Below, one piece after another: positions 47,514 through 58,842 of a stretch of DNA of 64,000 bases. How positions within the stretch are numbered: position 1 is the stretch's first letter; each line of letters begins with the position of its first letter. The position numbers and the translations under genes were made by a program. Location: contig NC_060105.1 in NCBI RefSeq assembly GCF_021155765.1, positions 6,508,001 through 6,572,000 of the forward strand. Reading direction: 5' to 3'. Below the pieces are notes generated by a model, which saw only the letters and a program-made list of their open reading frames with translations, was not told where the DNA came from and ran no database searches. Source of the stretch: Diprion similis. Its lineage: Eukaryota > Arthropoda > Insecta > Hymenoptera > Diprionidae.

Positions 47514-49050
47514 ATGAGTATATTCCAGCCTCGAACGACTAAAAGCTCCTTATGGCCGTTCTTCGGAATCGCCTGGATATTCGGCGGGACAAGTATCAGA
47601 GTTGGTCGAGTATGCAGGGTTTTATATTCGACAACAATCACTGTGATCGCCATATTCGTTTGCGTCTCTGGACTGGCGAACAAGAACTTACCACAGAGTC
47701 AAATGACGAAAATACTCGGTTATCTCATCCAATTCACAGAGTGGAACAAGGTTCTCATGATTCTCGTGTCAATATGGTTGTGGGACTTGAAAGGAGCTCG
47801 AGCGGTAGAGAAATCGATAGAAGAATTGACCAAATTAGACGAGGAGCTGGCAAACTTTAATCTTCAAGTTAACTACAAAACATTTCTGTGGAAACAATTG
47901 TTTACGATTTGTGGATTTTTGGCTTTCTTCATTTTTGGTGTAATCCTACAGCAATACTCGCTTCGCAAGAGGGACGATACTAACATCCTGGAAAACAGTT
48001 ATTGGAAATCCCTAGCGATCGTCCTAGCTTTCTACATACCATATCTTTTCGCACTAATGCTTGACCTCTTATTCGTCGTTATGTTAGACGCATTCCAAAT
48101 CAGATTCAAACTTGTTAATCAGATTTTCACAGAGATCGCGCAATCGAAAGGAATCACGAGAGTTGCTGTACTTCCCTACTCATCGCAGCACCCTCGTAGA
48201 CTAAATGCTGCGGCTGGAATTTTCCAAAAAATACCCGTCGAAGGTGTAAGTATTCAATGATCACGTTTTTCGTTGGCATCATGAAAGCCTAACTGCGTCA
48301 TCTGATTTTTTTCCAGCATCTGCCGTCGTCGTATCTTATGATGGAAAGGGTTGACCGAGCTTCAAGAATACATCGACGTTTACTAAAAGCTGTCAAAGAA
48401 GTCAGAGATGCGTTTTCTCTACAGCTGTGTATAGACTTTCCACTATTAAGTTTTGCTATCATAGTCGTGACCTTTTCCCTAGTCTCACTTACTTATGACA
48501 CGGAAAAAGAAGTTTGGCAGGCTTGCGAATGCGCTGTAGTGATTCTCTTTCTCGGTGGGAAATTCCTGCTCGTTGTTATTACCTGTTCGAAGACCAGCGA
48601 CGAAGTGCGTATCAGACATTGGTATTAATTGCTAGATGTGTTGCTTTTGGTATACCTTAGGTCATTTTATTACGATGATTTATGTGATTACAGGCCAATG
48701 AATTTGGCATCTCATTGTACCGAGTGCCGATTCAGGATTCTGCTGCACACAATCAGGTATAGAAAATAAACTAGTTGATTAACTGTGTTGCCAGTCCTCA
48801 ATTTAATGATATTGTGTATTTGGTAGCTGAGAGAACACTCAATACGCATTATGAAACAGAAGCTAGTATTCACTGCGGGTGGGGTTTTTACCGTGGATCG
48901 AAAATTGTCAATATCAGTGAGTATGGTTCAATCTTCACTTTTCCAACTTCCCAGAAACAAGAACTACGTGCGCCAATATTTTTACAGGTTTTCTCGAACC
49001 TCATTAAGTACCTGATAATCTTCTACCAACTGCGAAGAATTTACACATGA
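47514..49050 (+). CDS. Gustatory receptor, second of three tandem genes
   Basis: Five exons, all phase 0: 47514-48245 (donor GTAAGT), 48317-48604 (donor GTGCGT), 48694-48756 (donor GTATAG, weak), 48827-48916 (donor GTGAGT) and 48988-49050, giving 411 residues. The N-terminus has WPFFGIAWIFGG before the first helix. Other hydrophobic stretches include FTICGFLAFFIFGVILQQY, FPLLSFAIIVVTFSLVSL and VVILFLGGKFLLVVITC. Exon 4 carries KLVFTAGGVFTVDRKLS, the typical Gr segment before the last helix. The last exon has KYLIIFYQL, an altered TYxxxxxQF signature. Exons 3 and 4 are exactly 21 and 30 codons, as in both neighbours, which shows common origin by tandem duplication. The frame is intact throughout. 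Ligand unknown. Confidence 0.85.
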
Positions 49051-49415
49051 CGGAACTTTTACGCCTGAACAACTTTACTTTGCAGCCAATCATGTACGTA
49101 AGGTTGCCTATACGCAAGGCGCATTGTACGGAATCCACTACGAGTACCGACAAGATTTATCATTTAAATCTGGTTGATATTAACTCTCATTATAATTTAC
49201 ACAGTGTCGAAATTTAGTTGTCTTAATGTCAAGACCTTGAAACTTGAATGTAAGGCTCTTTACCGCGATATGTCCGCATAGATACAATCAAAGCTTACAG
49301 TCTCGGCCGTCCTGGATTTATGCATCGTATATATAATAACTGCACAGAAGAATATTGTAACATGCATAGCTGGTTTGAATTAACAGCAGCGAGACGGCAG
49401 CGCCATCAGATTATA

Positions 49416-49421
49416 AATAAA
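49416..49421 (+). terminator. Candidate poly(A) signal after receptor 2
   Basis: AATAAA followed by G, about 365 bases after the stop codon of receptor 2. It is the clearest signal before the next gene. Confidence 0.3.
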
Positions 49422-49795
49422 GATACAACGGGTCCAGACGAAACAAGTGTTTTAGAATAAGAAGAGTGAACCGCACGAGCAACAAAAAATTGTTTTGATC
49501 AACCGCATGCCCGTTAGGCATCCAGAGGAGATCAGACTTGGCGCCTGGGTTATGCGTTATGGCTTATGCAATCCAACCACACGTCTACCTCGAATGCAAT
49601 CAAGTTTTAGTCAAGAATCAGCCCAAGTGTCAAGTGTTGTGTTTCAAGTAGTACTCACCTTGAATGGAATGCCTGTAATGTCGTTTTTTCTTGCGATCTA
49701 ATTAAACAGTTCATAAATTGCTTCGTGTTTCACCACTGCTCTTATACCTATACTCTATGTTCCTAGTATTCAATTTTTTCCACAAAATTACCCAG

Positions 49796-50032
49796 GCGGA
49801 AGAATACAAACCCGGCTCATACATCAAGCTGACAAAGTTCTTATTACCAGAAGAAGTGAGTACGCGGTGCGAGGATGAAGTGAAGAAAAAGTATGATGAG
49901 TGAAAAGAGTGCCCTAATCCACTCACCCAGGCTCAGCCTAGAGCGTTTGATCCAAGAGTGTTTGGAATCGGTCAAGTGATGCAATGGTCCTCACCGACCG
50001 GTACCAGAGTCACATTGTCCAGAGTAATTTAA
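49796..50032 (+). pseudogene. Unrecognised open frame interrupted by one stop
   Basis: An acceptor (pyrimidine tract, CCCAG) precedes a 79-codon frame that stays open to TAA at 50030 except for a TGA at 49901. It contains EEYKPGSYIKLTKFLLPEE, a charged CEDEVKKKYDE stretch, then PRAFDPRVFGIGQVMQW. The composition is protein-like and unlike the receptors on either side. I do not recognise the family. It may be a decayed retrocopy or exon, or an exon using the GTGAGT donor at 49857 in front of the stop. A preceding 69-codon ORF (49495-49701) could be part of the same relic. Confidence 0.25.
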
Positions 50033-50484
50033 ATATTTAACGCCCAGTTTGTTTTGCTTAATTATGAGATTTATAATACCCGAGCTGACCATTCCAGCAC
50101 CTTTGCCATAGTTCGTGATCAAACGACATTTATCAAATACCTCCGGTAGACCGTAGTCGCGAAAACATTATTTTCCGATTCGATGATTCATTCTGAACAA
50201 AAATGTGGACAACGTATATAAATTTTAATCGATATGTGCAGCTATCTGTTGAGTGTAATTAACGTGTCACTGTGGAAAGAAAAGTATGAGACGGCTACAC
50301 TCAAATTAGGGAACATTAGGATATTAATGGTGGTGGACTACAATATGACTTACCAAACCATTAGCATGGAAATTGTCGATTAGGGTGATCAGGCACGGTG
50401 GTCTTATGAGCAGGTATAACTGGTCGGCTAAATCATCCAGTCGTTTCATCCTACACATCAAGCTTCGTTTTGTCGTCGAAAACC

Positions 50485-52071
50485 ATGACGGCTATCGCCG
50501 AGTCTGAAAAGATCAGAAGATCTTTGATTCCAATTTTCATCTCTTCTTGGATATTTGGGGTGCCACGTGTCAGCTACAAGTACACTAGCCGTCTGATGTA
50601 CTCGGTTTTAATCGCGACAGTTTTTGCGACAACGTTCATCATGTCGTCGGACGTTCGATGGCGTGCTGCCATGACCTATAACCATACGTACGCTATGTTC
50701 TACGCCGTTTCACAAATCGTCACATTCATGGGCAGCGTTGGTACAATCATATTTTGGGTCACCAGGGGCGCAAAGACTTTGGATGATTCGATTGTGGAGC
50801 TGGGAACGTTGGATGTCGAATTAAAGGATATCGGCATCGACGTCAAACACCGAGACGTATATCGCAGGCAGATCAGATTGCTCGGTTCATTCTCAATGAT
50901 ATGGCTGGTTATCATCGGTCTGCATGAATACATATTTTCTGCTATCGGCATCAACGATAAAAGCTCGATATTAAAAACTGGTTGCCTCTCCTACAGCTCA
51001 CACATGCCTAACTTAATCACATTATCCAGCGAACTGGTATTCTCCACAATAATGTTTACCTTGTATCAAAGATTCCAGTTGATCAATCGTGCTTTAACCG
51101 AAATCGTGAAAAACCGAGAGCAGTCAAGCGATGGAATAATTGCTATTCAACCTCTGAGAAATCGACGAGATCTTTCGATCAGCAAGGTATGATGAAACGG
51201 CTGACAATCCAGAGTTGAAAATATTAATTAATCTCTAACGTTCGATCCTCAATTGCATTTTCAGGTGAATCCAACTTTGGAGGAGTTGTTCGTGAGAATC
51301 GATCGGCTTTACAAGGTTCATCAGAAGCTTTACCTGATCACGGAAAAGCTAAGTGTGAATTTTTCATGGCAGCTCTACTTCACGGTTTCGACAACCTTCT
51401 GCCTCCTCGTCTACAGATTCCTCGCACTGTATACACTGGTTTTCATTCCGTACTCGGAGCTCGGAAGTAGGATCGGTCTATCGCTCCTCTGGGTTTTTTA
51501 CCTTATGCTGAAATTCTGGGTGATCACGTTGAGCTGCTGCAACACCATCACCGAGGTGATTCGAGGTCCAACGATTGACGCTTTGTTTGGCGTTTTACAA
51601 AGAGAATAAAATTCAAGAGAAAAAATTATTCATATTCCAGGCAAATACATTGGGGGTCGTTCTCTACAGGATTACAATCGATAGCGAATCGTTTCACAGG
51701 ATGGTGAGGTCAATGCAAGATTTTAAATTTCTTTAATCGACGGGGGAGTAAATTGAGCCGATCATTTACAGCTGCATAGATACTCGGTCCACCTCCTTCA
51801 AAACGAGCTTTTTATCACGGTCGGTGGTTTCTTCACGATTGACAAGTCTCTAGTTGGAACGGTAAGTGCAAAAAAAGTAATTATTTATCCGTTTCGGGGA
51901 AACATTAAAACAGAGTTGGGCAAAAATTAATACATAACATCTCTGACAGCCTTGTGCCCTTGTGGTTTCCCACAGCTCTTTTCCTGTGTTACAACCTACA
52001 TGATATTCGCCGTCAACGTCTGGAAAGACTCAGAAGCCGATTCCGCTGAATCGACGACCGTCTCAGTGTGA
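50485..52071 (+). CDS. Gustatory receptor, third of three tandem genes
   Basis: Five exons, all phase 0: 50485-51186, 51265-51555, 51641-51703, 51772-51861 and 51976-52071, giving 413 residues. The ATG at 50485 (context AAACC) is the first in frame. IFISSWIFGV precedes the first helix, and VGTIIFWVTRGAKTLDDSI parallels VVWVTRGARTVHETV of receptor 1. Later helices include FYLMLKFWVITLSC and the segment after VGGFFTIDKSLVG. The C-terminus reads TTYMIFAVNVW: the TY of the Gr signature is kept but QF is replaced by NV. The protein then continues about 15 acidic and Ser/Thr-rich residues further than the neighbours. Exon lengths of 21 and 30 codons for exons 3 and 4 repeat the shared plan. The gene is intact; the ligand is unknown. 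Confidence 0.85.
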
Positions 52072-52134
52072 TGGAGTAGTTTAAATCGTTCCTTGAACAC
52101 GACATTCACCTTGCTATTTCAATTGCGGTGAATT

Positions 52135-52356
52135 TCAATCACGAGTTGCACCAGGTACATATAGTTTCCAGAGTGCATATGACAAGGTTGAGTCCTCGCC
52201 ACATCCCACGGAATGTAACGGTCTCCGGATTGGCCAGAGTGCGTTGTAGTTCAGCACTTCGGACTTATAAACATATGGCTTGTTTTTTTCAACAATAAAG
52301 ATTCCACGGTGTGTTCGGCACTCGATCAGCTCTCCGCAGGATCCGAAGAAGCGCAT
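52135..52356 (-). CDS. Hypothetical 73-codon frame, perhaps FLYWCH-derived
   Basis: The frame reads MRFFGSCGELIECR at its start and contains PYVYKSEVLNYNALW followed by a basic RR pair and GCGED. Spacing of the aromatic residues, W and final Cys loosely recalls a FLYWCH zinc finger, but the Cys of the W-x-C motif is replaced by Ile, so any such domain would be non-functional. It overlaps the 3' flank of receptor 3 on the opposite strand, including its likely poly(A) signal. No partner exons were identified. It could equally be a chance ORF. Confidence 0.25.
   Translation of the reverse strand: MRFFGSCGELIECRTHRGIFIVEKNKPYVYKSEVLNYNALWPIRRPLHSVGCGEDSTLSYALWKLYVPGATRD
52294..52299 (+). terminator. 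Candidate poly(A) signal after receptor 3
   Basis: AATAAA followed by G, about 225 bases beyond the stop codon of receptor 3. Confidence 0.4.
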
Positions 52357-52399
52357 GGTCGCCTGGCTCTTTGGTGGATATACCTAATCAAAGTCCTGC

Positions 52400-54407
52400 G
52401 TAGGAGAGCCCGCATAATCGCTCTCTGACACGATGACACATATAAACCCAACTCCTCCTCCAGTCTTGGCGTTGGCTCCAGCCGAGGTTGGCGCCTCGGA
52501 TAACGGGGCTCGTTTATTAATCGTCTCCGGATTATTTACTCGGACAAAGAGCCCGGAATTTCTGACCCAGGATGCCGTGCCTGCACGCTCATATTCTCGC
52601 GACGTATCGTTGGATTTTAATCCTGCGAGTGCCGCTGAAACCTTCCGGCACATACTCATTAATGCTCAGGAATTCAGAGTCTCGATCGAAGAATTCCAGA
52701 GCTGATGGAGAGGAGATAATTGATTGCTTTATCAACGGCAAATCGAGGAATATTGGAACGTCAACGAAATTGCAACAATTAGGTACGGGATGCTAATCGA
52801 TTTTATCCCGATCGTATGTGTATATACGGTGCACCTTGTCACCGCATAGCAATCACAGTGCGACGTTCTATATCCCTGTACTTAGATGCCGGCGAATAAT
52901 TAAGTTGCACGTGTATATGTATGTATACCTGTGTAATTGACTGCCTCGCAAGTGGATGTATAAATAACCACCGAGCTCCTTTGTCAGCTCTCTTCACTTA
53001 TACCGATATTATCGTTAACTGTCACTATACCGAGTAAATAAATTGAACTACCACACGCTTGAACATTTTCTCATATTGCATGTCAATTACAGATTGAATC
53101 CGAATTAACCCATCTTGCTTTCAAATTCTTGTCGAAACAAATATCCGAATCGGCAACACGAGGGAAGAGCTCAACGAACAGCGATGCGATACTTGGCGGG
53201 ATTTTTTGGTTCCTTTTCTTTATTCCGTTCATTCGACTGAGCGGTCGAAGAGCTTTAGCACCGGCGCCAATTCAAGGGCGTCTGACATTGTCGCGAATCT
53301 GAAATATCTCCTCTTGATTATCATAAGTATAAAAATGAACTCTGGAAAATCACGGAATACACGCTTCGGATCGTTTTATCAAGTTTATATTAAAACCCTA
53401 CAACGTCGAGGTCCGAACATATAATCCCTGCTTCTAGGTACGGGGACTCCGATTAAAGTCTACTTATTATACCCACGTACGCTTCAAATAAATCCTTGCA
53501 AACTGCGCGTACCTCAGAGATAAATGCGACAGGATTATCCTTTGCTTTTGTATAACGTACCTGTTCAAATGTCACGCGATTTGATCAACGGTCAGATTTA
53601 AGTCAATTAAATTTTTCTTTTCATTTTATTTTAACGCGTTCACTATACATTACTCGTAATTGAATAACAGAATTTATAGCCCAATGATCATTTTCTCGGA
53701 ATTATTCCGGGAATAGCAAACTCGAATGCGATCATTCGACTCGCAAGGAACGATTCATTGGAAATTAGAAGGGGACACAAGTGGCGACCGAAAACAGAAT
53801 TTTTATTTTAACTTTGCGGTATAGATCTGGAAAAACTTGAAGCAGTAAAGTCCTCCTTCTTGAAATCCAGCGTCCTACTGTAATTCGAGATTCCAGGATT
53901 GACGAACTTTTTACCTTTTTCTTTTTATCACTTCGACTGACCGGTTTTCGTTCGGCAAACCGTACAGGAAAATATCCATAATTCAAATTTGTTATTAATG
54001 GATGATTGTTTTTAAGAATTACGTTACTCCTACTCTCATTTTATTTTATTACTCTTCTTTTTTCATATCGATCGAAGATTTACGAATTTTCACAAGTGAT
54101 CGTCGAATGCCTGCGTTTATGCAAGGAACGAATAAATTGGAGAAGGTAAGAAAAATCAACTTCACAACGGACCATTTACCGTGAAACTTATGACGATTCC
54201 AGGATCTTGGTTTATACTTGTATTCCTTGATAAAAATGTGGATTTGCGATCCACCCGCAGTTAGCTTCGGTTCGGTTTATAGGCTCGATCGTGCAATCCA
54301 CAAGGTAACGTGTGTACGTGGCCTCTGTTTACGCGGACGCGACGGCGTAAAGCGTTCGCATATATATATCCATATACAACGTAATTAATCCGGCACAGTA
54401 AATTGAA
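52400..54407. other. Intergenic, nothing recognised
   Basis: Overlapping short ORFs on both strands without splice context or domains. No repeats of note. Confidence 0.5.
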
Positions 54408-54569
54408 ATGATTTATCATTATTCCCCGGGAGGAGTTGTTGACAAGATGCCATGCACAGACGGGAAAAAGAGGTCCTGCAACCGCGAGGATTATAACGAA
54501 TGCGCGCGGCGTTTAACCACCATGTGCAAAAACTTCGCCAGCTGCACTGTCGCCGTGCAATTTTGCTGA
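54408..54569 (+). CDS. Six-cysteine mini-ORF, unknown
   Basis: A 53-residue frame from the ATG at 54408 (a second ATG is at 54447) to TGA at 54567. Six cysteines fall at residues 16, 24, 32, 40, 46 and 53, a spacing of 7, 7, 7, 5 and 6 intervening residues, with the last Cys directly before the stop. The surrounding residues are charged (CTDGKKRSC, CNREDYNEC). There is no signal peptide in frame, and the frame is closed by TAA just upstream of the first ATG. An upstream exon could provide a leader through an AG near 54432-54446, but this is not shown. Known disulfide-rich secreted peptides have similar density, yet no family pattern is matched. It may be chance. Confidence 0.25.
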   Translation: MIYHYSPGGVVDKMPCTDGKKRSCNREDYNECARRLTTMCKNFASCTVAVQFC

Positions 54570-57500
54570 TTTATAACTAGACAGTGTCGCACGCTCGTTA
54601 TTGCCAGCTATTAAATTGGTCGGCAAGTCGAGTGCGAGAATTTCTTTTTATTTTAAACTTATTGCCGCTACGTTATATCAACGATAATAAAACGTTACAC
54701 TTTGCAAAAAATTCGCATACCGACAACGCTCACTTCGATCGAGTGACGCATCCTTCTGTAATTAATGATGCGGTGCAAACGTCAATTATCCATTGTGCTT
54801 ACGTACTTTCAGCAGTTGCATGCAACGGTGAAAATTATTCGTCGGACTCCCTACGCTGAGTCGTGTACCGTGTCGTGTTGTGTGAAATTATTTGATACGC
54901 TACGTGCGAAGACGGATCGAAGCAGTTACCCTTGCATACCGGAATTCGAAGAGATAACCGCTTTTGTGAGATGAGAAAACACGCCTCATGTTGTACCAAA
55001 TGCCACGCTGTCGGGGGATCGTAAGGGTGTAAAATTTTGCAGCGCGATTCCAAATCCGCGAAAAAGCAACTCTCAGATTTTTTTTCCGCAGGAAAGAACA
55101 ATACTGCAATTTTCTAATCCACTATTGTACTTTTTAGTCACTTCAAAAGTGCGCAACGCGTGTAGACGTAACGTTATTTTTGGACTACATCGACACCATG
55201 TCGCATTCACGCACTTCGCCGTTCAATTGCACGCTTCGTTTCGGATGCCACTCAGATTTCTAGTTGGTCACGGTTTCCTACGTACCTTGGTGCTGGAATT
55301 TGTTCTAGGGAACTAAAACGCCACCTTGATCCAATCCGACTTTTCCAACGCCAGGCTATCCCGTCAAAATACTGCAAACAAATAAAGAATGAGAAAATTC
55401 TTCCCTGCGGTTCGAACAGGATCGTCTCACAGAAGATTACGGAATGCTTTTGTTTGTACAACGCGAGTTTTACAAACGTGTTGTTCATTTTCGCGGATTA
55501 TGGTTATTGCGAAATATTATTGAGAAAGTGTAACGTCACGTGATTTCATGACTGTATCAACCGGATGGGTTCACGTTGTTCATGACTTTTTCCAGGAAAC
55601 TCGACTGATCACCGCAAGGTCGATTTCCTTTGCAAAAACGATCGCACAATATCGTAAATATCTTTGCGAAAGATGAAACGGTATTTTCGATAGACCGCGA
55701 ACTCTTTAATAAAGTACAATTTACCACCACCACCTTGACATGAATTTACGCCTCCTCGCAACTCGTCTCATTTCAATTCCCGTTAATAATACTCGTTTGC
55801 CGAATGAATCGTGCGTAATTAAATGGTCATTCGGCATCTAGTCAGCATCTCTGATTCGTTAGCAGTTTTATCCTAGGTCATTGCCGCGAGATCGTTGTAG
55901 GCAATGATCGTTTTTCTGCAACGATTTAATAATCGGTTAGCAATATCATTCGTACCCTCTATACTGTTTGCATTTCCTTCTCTCCTGCAGTCCGCAACTC
56001 AATTGCGATGCAGAGTTACTGGAAAAAGTCAATAGGATCGTTTCTCGTGAGTTTTGAAAAGCGTGTATGGTACATACACACTTGGCCACTCTCACGAACA
56101 ATCAAGTCGGTGGTAATAAAACAAACCGGTGAATGCAGATACGCAGCAATTTGTCTGTCGCAGGACGGCAAAATTCTCAAGAGTCGACGTTGCTGCAGCC
56201 TGCTATAGTGACTCGACGGAATTTAACTGCGAGCACTCCTCGCGACGTACAGCCTTCGCATACCTGATTGCAGCTGGTCAATTACTTCTTGGATTTTTAT
56301 TTTTCGTGGGGACCGATTTTTCCCATTAGATGTGGTATATGGACATATAATAACATATCAGCAGGGAAAACGCCCTGCGCGATTTATCTCCGAGATGCGC
56401 GACGCGCCTTGTTCTTTTATCTCTGCTTCTCTAACTCCGCCTGCTTCGTATTTTTAAATTCATTTTCCTCCTCCTCATATACCTATATGTATACAATATA
56501 CCTATATTACATCTCGCCAAGGAATGGGCAGCTTATTTAATACCAGGCAATTACGATCCTGCCCACTAAAACGACACGGTCCGAAATTTTAGGCACAATT
56601 AGACGCTCGTTGGATGCGCGCACGATTCAAGGGTGATTAATCAAGCCACGATTTACGAGACGGCGAGACACTGGATATACGGTATTAAACAAATTGAATT
56701 CCTAGGTGGTAGAACGAAAAGTAAAGGCGTGGAAAAAAGTATCCCGAGATTACAAAATTTTTTCAAAGTCGTTAGAGCCAACCCTCGAAGCGCGTTGAAT
56801 TACGCCGCCACGCGAATTGAACCCTCGTGACCCCGAGAAGACGCTGCAGGCGGCGGTCTGCAAGTATTTCACTGAGTGCATGTGCATCGGTGCAGCAATG
56901 CAGATGCTCATTCCTTGGGCGTGTAAGGAATACCGCCCGCAAAGAGTCCGAGAAATGTGAAAAATATCAGCCGGCAGTCGAGTCGATTAATTCTTGCACT
57001 CCCCCCTCCCCCTCGCCTATGAATTACCGGATGTTATGCCCCCGACGAATTCCAATCACCCGACAACTCCGGATCGGCTATTCGAAAGTGGTAAAAAGCA
57101 CTCATCGCGTTATTTAGTTTTACCCTCTGCTCTTGTACTCGAAAAATTCACAATATATAATAACTCTAATTCATTGCACAGTTTTTCGGGTTCTTCACAG
57201 ATTTCCACGTTCTGACCATGATCTGGATCACCCGAAATATCGATGCAGATTAAAATGAAATACATGCAAGGTACTGTATATTCGTCACTGTTCAATAGTA
57301 TGCCTCACCTGTCTGGCTGTGAAGGCAGCGGAATTTGAGTAGCTTCGTGAGCATGACTAGACCGCCATCCGTTGATCAAAAACCGTCCAAAAACCCACGA
57401 GCAATGTTCTAAGCGGTTTTCAATGTCGCCGAGTTCGGGTCGATGACATCCCGAACGGGTTCAAGATCGATTCAAGTGCAGCACTGGAAGTGGTTTCGTC

Positions 57501-57760
57501 ATTTTTTGGCCAACGGTGCCGGTTAACGAGCAGCCCAAGCAGCTATAAACGGTGACAGACCGGAAAAACCCACCAAGCTGTGTCATTGCTACCGAAATGA
57601 TGTGTTCCGTTGACCAGTAACTCAGTTTAGCGGTAATCCACGAAAAGTCCGAAGGGTATAGAGAGAAACGGGAAGAGGCTGCGGTTTTCTGCAGGTTGAC
57701 GCAAAGCCTCGTTCGTTCGCCAGATGCAGTGGAAGCGAGCAGGAGGTGTTCACGTTAAAC
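54570..57760. other. Intergenic, nothing recognised
   Basis: AT-rich with many short ORFs, none supported. The right end (about 57.3-57.8 kb) leads into a probable promoter region. Confidence 0.5.
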
Positions 57761-57764
57761 ACAC

Positions 57765-57838
57765 ATATATATATATCCTCGTGCGAAAGATCGTAACCTC
57801 TAGTCTCCGGAGAACCGCACCACCGTTCACCAGTCAGT
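57765..57838 (+). promoter_or_regulatory. Possible promoter region: (AT)n box and TCAGT initiator
   Basis: A TATATATATATA tract at 57765-57776 is followed at 57834-57838 by TCAGT within CAGTCAGTCG, a good arthropod initiator. The 60-70 bases between them are too many for a classical TATA-Inr pair, so the initiator may act alone. It would give a 5' UTR of up to 940 bases in front of the ATG at 58774, with several upstream ORFs, or a 5' UTR intron. Confidence 0.3.
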
Positions 57839-58773
57839 CGCTAGACTTGGAACTCGCCTCGCCTGAAGTATAATCAGGGTCATTCGAATAAGCCAACGAC
57901 TCGTCGTTCTTCATCGGTGCAGTGCGAATTTTTGTCCCGCAAGTGTTTGGGCCTAAATCAAATAAGGGTGTAGTTTCGACGACTTCCGGTGCTGTTTTCT
58001 CGCCTCTCAACCTCCGGCGATTTATTAGCTGCATCCGCGGTAGCTCCGGACCCTGCGGAGAGAAAGAGAGCCGGTGATAGCGAAGGGAAAGAGAGTGAGA
58101 GAAGCTGCTTGCCAAGGTGGATCAACGTGCGGTCGACGTAGATTGTGGAGCTGGTACAGGCCGCAGAGAACCGCGGCGCCGTGGGCCTTCGCAGCTGTGA
58201 CCCGCTGTCAGTTGTCCGAGCCCTGTGCTACGGTTAGGACCGCTCACAACCAATCACCACTTCCACTGTCACCATCGGCTACTCGAGGATCATCCTCTTT
58301 TGGTCCCTGCACCGATTTGTGTCGTCCTCAAAGTGCGTTCCAGTTATCGATAGATCGGGGACATCGGCAGACGATGAGTTGAACGAGACTGGAGAAAGAG
58401 GAAGAAGAAAATTGGGGAAGGGATCGGGTTGTCTTCTTCTCCCCACCAGAGGCGTTTTCCAACATGCAGTTTTACGTTCTTGGCGGTGGATTCGTGAAAA
58501 ACGCGTTTTAGTCGAGAGTCGAGGATCCTTTGAAAGGCTGCTTGTTTTTCTTTCGTTTTTTTTTTTTTTTTCTATTTGTTTGGTTTTGGTTTTTGGTTTC
58601 TTCGTCCAAGGATACTGCCTGCGACGAGCGTTTTTGTTCAGTGATTATACACCAAAGTGGATTATTCGATCGATTGTGCGACATCGATTTACATGCGCGG
58701 AAAAGCGGACGGTCGCAGAATGATCTGAAGGATCTGAAAGGAGAGGCGGTGATTAGTGTGAAGTTGCGGAGAA

Positions 58774-58842
58774 ATGGCAGGAAGAGGAATGTCCTTTGCT
58801 CAAAATCCTTCGGGGACTATCGCTACGGCTCTTGTCCTTCTG
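58774..58842 (+). CDS. First coding exon of a probable secreted or membrane protein
   Basis: The ATG at 58774, context GAGAA, opens 23 codons (MAGRGMSFAQN, then PSGTIATALVLL) and ends at a consensus donor GTGAGT in phase 0. The hydrophobic end is the start of a signal peptide that would be completed by exon 2, the same trick used by the cuticular genes here. A long, low-ORF leader region lies upstream. No continuing exon is seen in the remaining 5.1 kb, so the first intron must be long and the gene runs off the right edge. The family is unknown. Confidence 0.5.
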
